From Siphonodentalium dalli (taxonomy: Eukaryota > Mollusca > Scaphopoda > Gadilida > Siphonodentaliidae): a DNA stretch of 64,000 nt. A model generated the notes under the pieces. It searched no databases. It worked only from the letters and a program-made list of their open reading frames with translations, and had not been told where the DNA came from. The DNA lies in NCBI GenBank assembly GCA_032622095.1, contig CP136069.1, positions 19,791,326-19,855,325 on the forward strand, written 5' to 3'. This document shows, in pieces, positions 21,413 to 30,000 of this stretch; the first letter of the stretch is position 1, and the number at the start of each line of letters is the position of its first letter. The position numbers and the translations under genes are program-made.

Positions 21413-21560
21413 CACACCCCCCCCCGCAAATCTGTTTTATTGTTAAAATGGTGGGGGTGGAAACCGGTGGATGTTTGGACGCGGGGGTGGGTGGGTCCCA
21501 ACAAGGGTCGAACGAAAAAAATCAGCATACATGCCTGAACATATTTTCCGACCCCCTGAT
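21413..21560. repeat. Poly-G element copy
   Basis: CCCCCCCCCGCAAATCTG..., GTGGGGGTGG, GCGGGGGTGGGTGGGTCC, then CATACATGCCTGAA and TTTTCCGACCCCC. Same module order as 20440-20615. Confidence 0.65.
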
Positions 21561-22033
21561 CATATGGCCATTTTCGTCTATTTTTCCAACTATACTTTCT
21601 ATAAGCAATGGGAATGCTTGATAGAAAATTTGTAAATAGTATATACAAGTAGGGGGTTAAATGTAGCACACCATGGACTTTGAAGTTGCCGACATTGTTT
21701 CTGGTGTCAATTTTTAAACTCCACCCATCCCCGGTTGTCAGGCCGCATTCATTGGCATTACACAAACAGGCATGGAAATACAAGATAGTGATTCGTCTTA
21801 TACATGCATATATAAGTTAATGTAACGATATCCGTGTGGTTGTATTAATTTTCAACTTTTGGTGTGATATCTTTTGGTGTATCAGACATATACTGCCGGT
21901 AATACTGCGGTCATTACGTGGTATCACCCCGTTTTTAAGGTCAATTATTTTGAGGATAGCGCAGGGAAGAATCCAGAGATTTTTTGGGGACACCTGTTCT
22001 GCATTTGAGAATGTTCCTATATAAATTGGGACA
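21561..22033. other. Unassigned
   Basis: No gene or repeat recognised. Confidence 0.5.
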
Positions 22034-22279
22034 TTAGCCATTTTATGACAAGAGCTGCACTAGTGTGGCATTAAAGATCCTATGCCATTTCATTCTCTTA
22101 TATATGCAAGTCTTCCGCATAAGAAAATGCACTGGCTTACAACGTCAAGATAAAAGCCAATGTATTATCTTATATATGCGAGGCTCCTTAGATGGAAGAC
22201 TCGCATATACCGTATAAGAGAATGCATTGGCACAGGATTTTTGCTAAATTTCAAGAAGCCCCAGTCATGAAAGGGTTAA
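22034..22279. mobile_element. MITE, second copy of AACCCTTTCATGA family
   Basis: Right end TCATGAAAGGG then TTAA (22276-22279). The left end is decayed (TTAGCCATTTTATGA). Internal TTCTCTTATATATGCAAG and CATATACCGTATAAGAGAAT arms match 16629-16890. Confidence 0.65.
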
Positions 22280-22680
22280 AACATTCCTCACTGCACACTT
22301 GATTATGGAAATAAAGGCTCTATATCAACTGAATATTGATGATTTGCATTGCATGTTGTTGAATTATAATAGAAGATTTCCTTCAAAATATAGAAAATTC
22401 AGCTTTAATAAAGACTATTCACTTTGGGGACATTTAGGCCTCCAGAGTTTGGGCGCCCAAACCTGTAACAGGTATCAAAACAGCCCTGGATCCTTCCCTG
22501 GGATAGCGGTATATACATGTATTGGGGACAATGTACCAATATTCATCTGCATGGTAGCTATATAGATTATACACTCACCACTGGTATTTTGATGAACACA
22601 CTTCTTCCAGTAATATTTCACCTGTCATTTGTTCATTACCACATGTCTAGTAAGACATGACCGACGCTTAGACTAATCAT
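22280..22680. other. Unassigned
   Basis: No gene or repeat recognised. Confidence 0.5.
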
Positions 22681-22756
22681 GGGCAAAGTAAATCTTCATC
22701 TTCAGATGTTGAAGACGACAGGGCATCCACCATGGCTAATGAATCTGGCATTACTG
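22681..22756 (-). other. Possible short coding exon, acidic Ser-rich peptide
   Basis: Minus strand: a good acceptor (ATTTTTCTTCAATTTCAG) is followed by TA and an ATG frame reading MPDSLAMVDALSSSTSEDED, then LLCP and a stop. A consensus donor on the same strand at 24240/24241 (TTCAG|GTAAGTG) could be its upstream partner. The peptide is only 24 residues and matches nothing I recognise. It may be a small spliced transcript, a decayed transposase N-terminus, or chance. Confidence 0.25.
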
Positions 22757-22875
22757 AAATTGAAGAAAAATATGCTGCATATACATGATTGTATGTGATA
22801 TGGATACATGTATTTTTATAATTTGCAAACATATTTATAAACAAAGTGTAAAGTTCATTCTTCCAACAATGTGAG

Positions 22876-23243
22876 CGTCGTCGGCGATTCAGACGACCAT
22901 GATTCAATCGTAAGTGGATGAATGGGCCTGATAAAATCATGGATAGTTTGTTCACACGATTACGATGTCATCGCAGAGGAGTATATTATCGGCGGTTAAC
23001 CACGTGATTAACTACCCTATGATCTTTCCATTTACTTTGTATGATTTTTACGAACACACAAAGTTCTGTGATTCCATCACAGGTGGAGGTAACCAAGGAT
23101 ATGCTACAATTTCGCATCTAAAATCAAACATTGCTTGATATTACTTTTTTCACTTGCGATCATGTCGTGAGCATGCATGCGCAGTCCAACACACACAATG
23201 GAAATCTTTCCACTTACGATTGAATCATGGTCATATGAATGTT
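22876..23243. mobile_element. MULE-like MITE, copy 1
   Basis: Ends share CCATGATTCAATCGTAAGTG and its reverse complement (22898 region and 23213-23234). The interior is shared with the adjacent copy (CACACGATTACGATGTCRTCG, ATCAAACA..TGCTTGATATTA). The left edge is approximate. Confidence 0.6.
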
Positions 23244-23252
23244 CACTTAGTG

Positions 23253-23609
23253 AACGTTCAGATGACACGATACAATCGTAAGTGGAGGAATCGGGACCGA
23301 CGAGATCGTGGATAGTATGTTCACACGATTACGATGTCGTCGTACATGATGAAATCGTAGGTTGTTCGTAAAGCATGTTATTGACTACCCTGCGATCTTT
23401 CCAGCCACGATTTTTACCTACACACGACTGATTATGTCACAAATGGAGATAACCAAGGATACGCTACGATTTTGCATCTAAAATCAAACAGTGCTTGATA
23501 TTATTTTTTTATCTAATATTTTGACGTGAGCATGCGCAGTCCAACTATCGGTTACTTCCTACGACGGACATATTTCAACTTACGATTGTATCGTGGTCGC
23601 CTGAACAAT
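23253..23609. mobile_element. MULE-like MITE, copy 2, 9-bp TSD
   Basis: Flanked by the 9-bp direct repeat CACTTAGTG (23244-23252 and 23610-23618). TIRs of about 30 bp contain ACGATACAATCGTAAGT and ACTTACGATTGTATCGTGG. A 9-bp duplication is typical of Mutator-like elements. No transposase. Confidence 0.72.
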
Positions 23610-23618
23610 CACTTAGTG

Positions 23619-24577
23619 TTAAATTGACAATAATGAGATTGTGTTTGTGGGAATTCTATCACTGTATCAGGTTGACATTTGTTAGAATAATGCTATGAAG
23701 TATAACTGACAATTGCCTTATAACTTAAGTTATATTATAAGCTATATTTTCAATAAATGGGACCTTTTTGTTTCCCAACTGACTATTATCATATTAATAT
23801 GTTAATGTCGACCGATAATACACTGCATTTATGCCATAATTTGATTTTGCAAACTAAAATAGCCATTCCCGGATAGTATTACGTTTATATAGCACAGAAT
23901 TTAGGCCCAATTTATAACTCAATAAAAATCGTTTTTGCAATTTTTTATACAGTTGGGAATATTGTGTAAGTGTACGTTGGTATATGAATCATAAATGCAG
24001 TATAATCATAGGCCATCATATGTTACTATGTTGTCATGACAAATCATCATTATGACTATCCGATCATCGTATTCTAATTTTTGTTTACACATTTCACAGA
24101 CAGTAAAATTCACGATAATTTAATTTGAAGAACGTGAATAAATCACGCAATTTTTATCGTAGTTCAATTAAGTATATCACTCGTAACATCATCTTCGTAA
24201 AGAGAAAACACTTCAACATTTACTAATTAGCTTCACTTACCTGAATAATAGTTTAAATATATCAAGTGTCTGACCGTAAAAATTGTCAAAATGGAGAAAC
24301 AAAACCTCGTGCATGACTCATGACCTCCAGCTGCCGGCGGTATGTAAAAGAACCGGAACGGTGTTTAACCGTGTTTTAGCGGAACGAAATTAAATCAAGT
24401 ACTAAACCGCGAAAATAGTTAATAAGCTCAATGAAACAATAAATTGATTAGACCACCGCCAACAGGGACGTGAAAACAGTGCGAATGGGGTGTCTATACC
24501 GCCAACTTTGGTCAAAATTTTCAATAGTTGAAAATTTCATGACTGCCACATTAGTTGTACATTTTACACCATATATG
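23619..24577. other. Unassigned, with a minus-strand donor at 24240
   Basis: AT-rich to 24230. 24241-24530 is richer in CpG (CCGGCGGTATG, AACCGTGTTTTAGCGG) and would be the exon side of the TTCAG|GTAAGTG donor on the minus strand. No coding sequence recognised there. Confidence 0.35.
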
Positions 24578-25535
24578 TATGGGAGTCCCTTTTCACATTT
24601 ATTATTTATTTTCACTTAAGTGCAAATATGTGTCTATCAATTTATTTGCGCTTAAGCGCAAATACCAAACACTCCCTTACTTCCCTCTGGTTGTGAATGA
24701 TGGGGTCCATCTCATAATATATTATTATGAACTTATGGGCCCATAGTAGTAGCCCGGTGAATGATGGAGTCCATCTCATAATATATTATTATGGGCCCAT
24801 ATTAGTAGCCCCATACAGACTCAAAATTTTAAGAAAAAACATATTTCCATATGCATATCAGCATACCTGTCGCTGGTGTCCCAATAATTGGTGCCTCACT
24901 CCCAGAGCTCTAGTATATTTGATTAAAGGGACATCTCCTGCACAGATATATACCATTTCCATGGCCATAAAAGTGGAATTAGGGGTTAATGGAGGCTTGC
25001 TTCCTGCATGTGGTTTACTTATTGACTTGAAATAGGGGAAAACAACCCTATTTTCATATTATCAGCATCCCTGTCCCTAATAATTTGTGTCTCCATCTCA
25101 GAGATGTAGTATATTTTATAAAAGAGACATATCCTGCACAGATCTATACCATTTGCATGGTCATAAAAGGTATCTAGGGATTACTGGGGATTGCTTCCCT
25201 CATATGGTGGGCCTATATAGACTTGAGTGATGTGTTTAGGCCTGTGCCATTTAAAATTAATTCAGGGGGGATCAATGCATATTAATTTTTATTTGCGCTT
25301 AAGCGCAAATGATTTGCGCTTAAGCGCAAATGATTTGCGCTTAAGCATAACTGATTTGCGCTTAAGCGTAAATGATTTGTGCTTAACCGCACATGATTTA
25401 CGCTTAAGCATAAATATTTGCGCTTAAGCCCAAATGATAGAGGTTATTTGCGCTTAAGCGCAAATATGTGTGTTTAAGCACGAATATTTGCGCTTTAGCA
25501 TAAATAAATAATAAATGTGAAAAGGACCTCCCATA
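24578..25535. mobile_element. Palindrome-rich TIR element, copy A
   Basis: TIRs TATGGGAGTCCCTTTTCACA and (right) GTGAAAAGGACCTCCCATA continue into ATTTATTATTTATT / AATAAATAATAAAT. Flanked by TATATG on both sides (24572-24577, 25536-25541). Both subterminal regions carry copies of the 20-bp palindrome ATTTGCGCTTAAGCGCAAAT. The unique middle (about 24680-25270) matches copy B at 30150-30976. No transposase. Confidence 0.75.
25284..25512. repeat. Tandem palindrome array (ATTTGCGCTTAAGCGCAAAT)
   Basis: About ten copies, 20-24 bp apart. The first two are perfect, the others have 1-5 changes. Each unit is self-complementary and carries the AfIII-like centre CTTAAG. The plus-strand frame reading LRLSANDLRLSAND is a by-product of the repeat. 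Confidence 0.9.
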
Positions 25536-25613
25536 TATATGACCATATATATTACTTGAATCGCTCACCACGTTGTTGAAAGAAATAGGTTTGTGCAACC
25601 ATTGTTTATTTTT

Positions 25614-25742
25614 TTAACCCTCTCATGGCGGGAGTTTCGCTGGTGCAGCATTAAAGACCATGTGCCAGAGCATTCTCTTATATATGTGAGTCATCCATAT
25701 GGAGCCTCGCATCATATATAAGAGAATGCACTGGCTTACAAG
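25614..25742. mobile_element. MITE half, AACCCTTTCATGA family
   Basis: Begins TTAACCCTCTCATGGCGGGA, continues with the internal TTCTCTTATATATGTGAG and ATATATAAGAGAATGCACTG hairpin, and stops where the 382-bp satellite begins. Confidence 0.6.
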
Positions 25743-25743
25743 G

Positions 25744-27600
25744 ACATCTTTGCCAATAAACTAAACATTTCTCAGGTTATTGCATGCAATTTTATTACAC
25801 AGGGCAAGGTATATTACATTATATTAAGGGTATTTTACTTAAAATATTCTGTGGAAACTACATAAAAGCAATATTGTATGCATCCATGTATAGCCAAATG
25901 AAATTAAACTATGGATATTTTATTGTTTATTTCACCAGAGACATGTATTCTGTTGAGATATTGCCTTATATATGTTATAAACATGCAAATAGTGGCTTCA
26001 TTTGGGCTTGCTTCCATAATTTAGAGAGTCAAACCTGAAGAGATTCCCTTATTTCAAATTTGTAAGATGCCAGGGCAACTGAAATGGTGTATCAAACCTC
26101 AAATGGCAGTATTTCTTATCAGATGGACATGTCTACCAATAAATTAAACATTTCTCATGGTCATTGCATGCATTTTAATATACAGGACAAGGTAGAAACA
26201 TCATTTGATGGAAATATTACTTAAAATAGTCTGTCAAATCTACATAAAAGCCATATTGTATGCATCCCTGTATAGCCAAATGAAATTAAACTATGGATAT
26301 TTTATTGTTTATTTCATTAGAGACATGCATTCTGTTGAGATATAGCCTTATATATGTTATAAACATGCAAATAGTGGCTTTATTTGGGCTTGCTTCCATA
26401 ATTTAGAGAGTCAAACCTGAAGAGATTCGCTTATTTCAAATTTACAAGATGCCAAGCCAGCTGAAATGGTGTATCAAACCTCAAATGACAGTATTTCTTA
26501 TCAGATGGACATGTCTACCAATAAATTAAACATTTCTCATGGTCACTGCATGCATTATAATATATAGACCAAGGTAGAAAACATCAGTTGATGGATATTT
26601 TACTTAAAATAGTCTGTGGAAACTACATAAAAGCAATATTGTATGCATCCCTGTACAGCCAAATGAAATTAAACTATGGGTATTGTATTGTGTATTTTAT
26701 CAGAGACGTGTATTCTGTTGAGATATAGCCTTATACATGTGATTAACATGCAAATTGTGGCTTCATTTGGGCTTTCTTCCATTATTTAGAGAGTCAAATC
26801 TGAAGAAATTCCCTTAGTTTTATATATATGATCCCATAATCCCATGAAATGGTATTTTAAACCTCAAATGTCAGTATTTATTATCAGATGGACATATCAA
26901 CTAATGAATTAAACATTTCACATGGTCATTACATGCATTTTAATATCAAGGCTATGTAGAAAACATCATTTTATGGATATTTTACTTAAAATAGTCTGTG
27001 GAAACTACATAAAAGCAATATTGTATGCATCCCTCTATAGCCAAATGCAATTGAACTATGGATATTTTATTGTGCATTTTATCAGAGACATGTATTCTGT
27101 TGAGATATATAGCCTTATACATGTTATTAACATGCACATATTGGCTTCATTTGGGCTTTCTTCCATAATTTAGAGAGTCAAAGCTGAATAAATTCCCTTA
27201 GGTTTCAAATTTAAAAGATGCCAAGCCAGCTGAAATGGTGTATCAAACCTAAAATGTCAGTATTTCTTATCAGATGGACATCTCTACCAATAAATTAAGC
27301 ATTTCTCATGACCATTGCATGCATTTTAATATATAGGACAAGGCAGAATACATCACTTGATGGATATTTTACTTAAAATACTTTGTGGAAACTACATAAA
27401 AGCCACATTGTATGCTTTCCTATATAGCCAAATGAAATTAAACTATGAATAAATTGGATATTTTATTGTTTGTATCATCAGAGATATTAGCATTGTGCTA
27501 TTATATAGTCTTTTGTGTGTTATAAACATACAATATGTGCATGGCCTCATTGGGCTTGCTTTCATAATACAAGAGAGTCAACTCTGAATAAATACCATCG
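25744..27600. repeat. 382-bp satellite, five units
   Basis: The marker TTACTTAAAAT occurs at 25835, 26217, 26600, 26982 and 27369, steps of 382, 383, 382 and 387. Other shared blocks: ACATAAAAGCAATATTGTAT, TAGCCAAATGAAATTAAACT, TTAGAGAGTCAAACCTGAA. The outer units are more diverged than the inner ones. No conserved reading frame. Confidence 0.92.
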
Positions 27601-28289
27601 GTTTGAAATTGGTAGCATCTTCCATCCTTATATAAGAGGGGTATATACCAGCTTGAAGTACAGGTTTAATTAATAGGTTCAATGCAAGGGACCACCAGAG
27701 AGGTTTGTCTAGTTCGGGATGGTGTGGCAAACCGCCATTTGGAGATTTCAAGGGAGCTCTAGGTTTCCTCAATGGCGACCCACTATATTGTGCAAATAAA
27801 ATTTTATTAAAATTGTATAAAGGTAAGCATGCCCTAAGAGCATTGAGAAATAGATAAAAACACTTACTGACAGATTGCCAATAACAAAATTACATCTGTT
27901 GAAACTATTGTTATGTAAAAAAAACTGTTACAGTGATTTGTCAACAAATATATAATTCTAGCTGTATTATTAGTTCAAATATTTAACTATGAATAACATT
28001 TTCAGAATATTTAATCAACAGGTTGGACCTTTTCCAATGTTATGTAAACAAAACTGTTACAGTGAGTGACTTGTCAACACTTATATAATCCTATAGCTGT
28101 AGTATTACATGTAGTTCAAATATTTAAGTATGAATATGAATTTTCAGAATATTTAATCAACAGGTTGGTCTGGTTGGACCTTTTTCAATGTTTACCATAA
28201 AATTTTAATCACAATTTTGCTCTCGTTGGACTTTTACAGTTATTCCAATACAGCAGTAATTTCTACATAACAATTAATTCTTGGTTTAG
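27601..28289. repeat. Unassigned, with a ~125-bp tandem duplication
   Basis: Two copies at about 27895-28030 and 28035-28170 share TTATGTAAACAAAACTGTTA-type and TCAGAATATTTAATCAACAG blocks; related to 16440-16615. The rest is unassigned. Confidence 0.6.
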
Positions 28290-28575
28290 AAATATTTTCT
28301 TTAAGTATTTCTTAACTTAGAAAAAAAATCTTGAAACAAGAAATATATATTTAATTTTTGAAGCCATTTTCTTAGTAAGGAAATTGTTTCTTGTTTCAAG
28401 ACTAAAATCTATCTTATTTGAGAAAACTATCTCTTGTCTGGTGGGAGTTTCTTAAATTTTCTTGATGTAGCAGACTTGGGGGGTATATTTCCCAAAATAA
28501 GATTTATTTTCCTGTTTCAGGAAATAGTTTTTCTTGTTTCAAGATATTTTATCTTATTAAGAAATTATTTTTGGC
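28290..28575. repeat. TCTTG/CAAGA inverted-type repeat
   Basis: Blocks such as CTTGAAACAAGAAATATATA, TTGTTTCTTGTTTCAAGA and CTTGTTTCAAGATATTTTAT alternate on both strands, as at 12870-13380. No TSD identified. Confidence 0.55.
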
Positions 28576-28901
28576 AGTGTAGAAGCATCGTTTGCTAGAC
28601 TCAGTATTATTGTTTTCACATATAACTAGAAATATCATTATGATAATTGATGGCACAAGCATGTATACTTCTAAAATCATGACATAAAATGCGTTTTAAG
28701 TTTTACTTTATATCTATTTATAAACATTACTTCGCATGATTTGGTTGAACATTTAAGTCATGCCATGCTGGAGAGCATGTTTCTTGTTCCATATTGTCAG
28801 GACATCAACATATCTTAATGTGAGTTCATATTGTTACCTGAACTGGTTCTGAACTGACATGTTTTCATAATGTTATGTACAGTACGTAGCTGGTACGTTA
28901 C
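28576..28901. other. Start of long intron, unassigned
   Basis: Nothing recognised beyond the donor at 28896-28901 of the exon at 28902. Confidence 0.5.
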
Positions 28902-29172
28902 CTGGCTGGTTAGAATATTCTGACTCGACCAGGTAGGCGGTGAGATCACCGTGTTCTACTAAAACATATCTCTCGGAAGTAATTGTGTCTCTTTTGGCCC
29001 GTTCTTCTGTTGAACAGTTCGTGATGGTGTGCTTTGTTGAGTTGACGTTAACCGATGGTATGTCGGATTGTCCATCCGCACTAGAGTTGGTGGTAGTGTG
29101 CTTCAGTTCGCCCTGACTGATTCCGCTGTACATGATAAGGGCACATCCCAGGGAAAACAATTGCAGCATCAT
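28902..29172 (-). CDS. Signal-peptide first coding exon, probably of the TSP1 gene
   Basis: 271-bp exon on the minus strand, from ATGATG at 29172 to the donor CCAG|GTAACG at 28902/28901. It encodes 90 residues plus one base (phase 1). The N-terminus MMLQLFSLGCALIMYSGISQ is a clear secretory signal peptide. The mature part has three N-glycosylation sequons (NSS, NST, NCS) and a furin-type site RAKR before DTITSERYV. No domain recognised in the rest. The phase-1 donor matches the phase-1 acceptors of the TSP1 exons on the same strand about 16 kb downstream, which is why I join them; this is inference, because other exons could lie between. I chose the ATG pair because the frame upstream of it is only a TTG and lies across an acceptor-like CAG. 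Confidence 0.65.
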
Positions 29173-29231
29173 CTGAAAACGTACAATAAAGTACAACTGA
29201 GTCAAGTATCAAAGTGAATCCCCAGTGCATG

Positions 29232-29239
29232 TTTAAATA
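29232..29239 (-). promoter_or_regulatory. TATA box candidate for the signal-peptide exon
   Basis: TATTTAAA on the minus strand, about 60 bp upstream of the ATG at 29172. This would place a start site near 29205 and a 5' leader of about 30 nt. Alternatively the CAG right before ATGATG is a splice acceptor and the leader exon lies upstream. Confidence 0.45.
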
Positions 29240-29378
29240 GCGACATTGAAGGAGACTTGATTGTAGACTGTAGTCCAAATAGACGCACGTAGTAGTCGTC
29301 ATATATACTAGCGCGAATCATGACAACCACCGACTATATGTGTGGTTAAGATTAACCGACATTGGCCTGAACTTTTCT

Positions 29379-29826
29379 ATCACTGAAAAACTTTTCCGTG
29401 TCAAGTAGTCAATTAGGTGTGTCAAACGACACGTATAGCGACACGGCAGCTCATTATTTGATTACAATTAGTGCAGGTGTGTCATCTGACACGCTATATG
29501 TGTCGTTCTGTGTCGCAAGTTTCTAAACACAATTACCAATATCATTGCTGACGTGTCGTTTTTCCGTGTTATGTGTCATATGACACGTTTCTGTACAAAT
29601 ATAAAATAATTCCCAGCCTCTCGGAATCGATGTAGTAACGTTTCATATCATGACATATACATATATGCTTTTGGGTAGTTTATTTGTGGAATTTGGAACT
29701 TTTCAAGCCGAGTTTTATCGCTGTGTCATTTGACACAGCAAATGTGTCGCTCTGTGTCGCCTATATAATTTGTTGACACAGTAAGTGGATCAACTCCGTG
29801 TCACTTGACACGTTTGAATACAAAAC
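29379..29826. repeat. GTGTCA...TGACAC dyad cluster, locus 1
   Basis: Repeated dyads GTGTCATATGACAC, GTGTCATCTGACAC, GTGTCATTTGACAC and GTGTCACTTGACAC, plus half-sites GTGTCG. The segment lies 180-620 bp upstream of the TATA box of the minus-strand gene. A second cluster with the same start (CTGAAAAACTT) is at 50448-50830, so it is a mobile or dispersed repeat. Confidence 0.75.
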
Positions 29827-30000
29827 ATACAATTGTTGCTTGTTGCTCAACCCATTTATCAGTACCGAATTCTGAGCCTTTGTTTAAATTGGATGTCTTG
29901 TGTTTATATAAAGTATTTCCCCATTCCTTTTTTCGTCATGAAAGTAGTTGAGCAAATATATAATTCATCATTAATCATACACAATACTCAAACCACAACA
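29827..30000. other. Unassigned
   Basis: AT-rich spacer between the dyad cluster and the 390-bp array. Confidence 0.4.

Noticed and set aside
19590-21783. Pro- and Gly-rich frames around poly-G/poly-C tracts
   Set aside because: Composition-driven frames across homopolymer runs inside hAT and poly-G elements.
25284-25512. CRISPR-like array
   Set aside because: Units are contiguous palindromes without unique spacers, in a eukaryotic context with introns and hAT elements.
25227-25598. Repeat protein frame LRLSANDLRLSAND on plus and a matching frame on minus
   Set aside because: By-product of the palindromic array; both strands encode nearly the same peptide because the unit is self-complementary.
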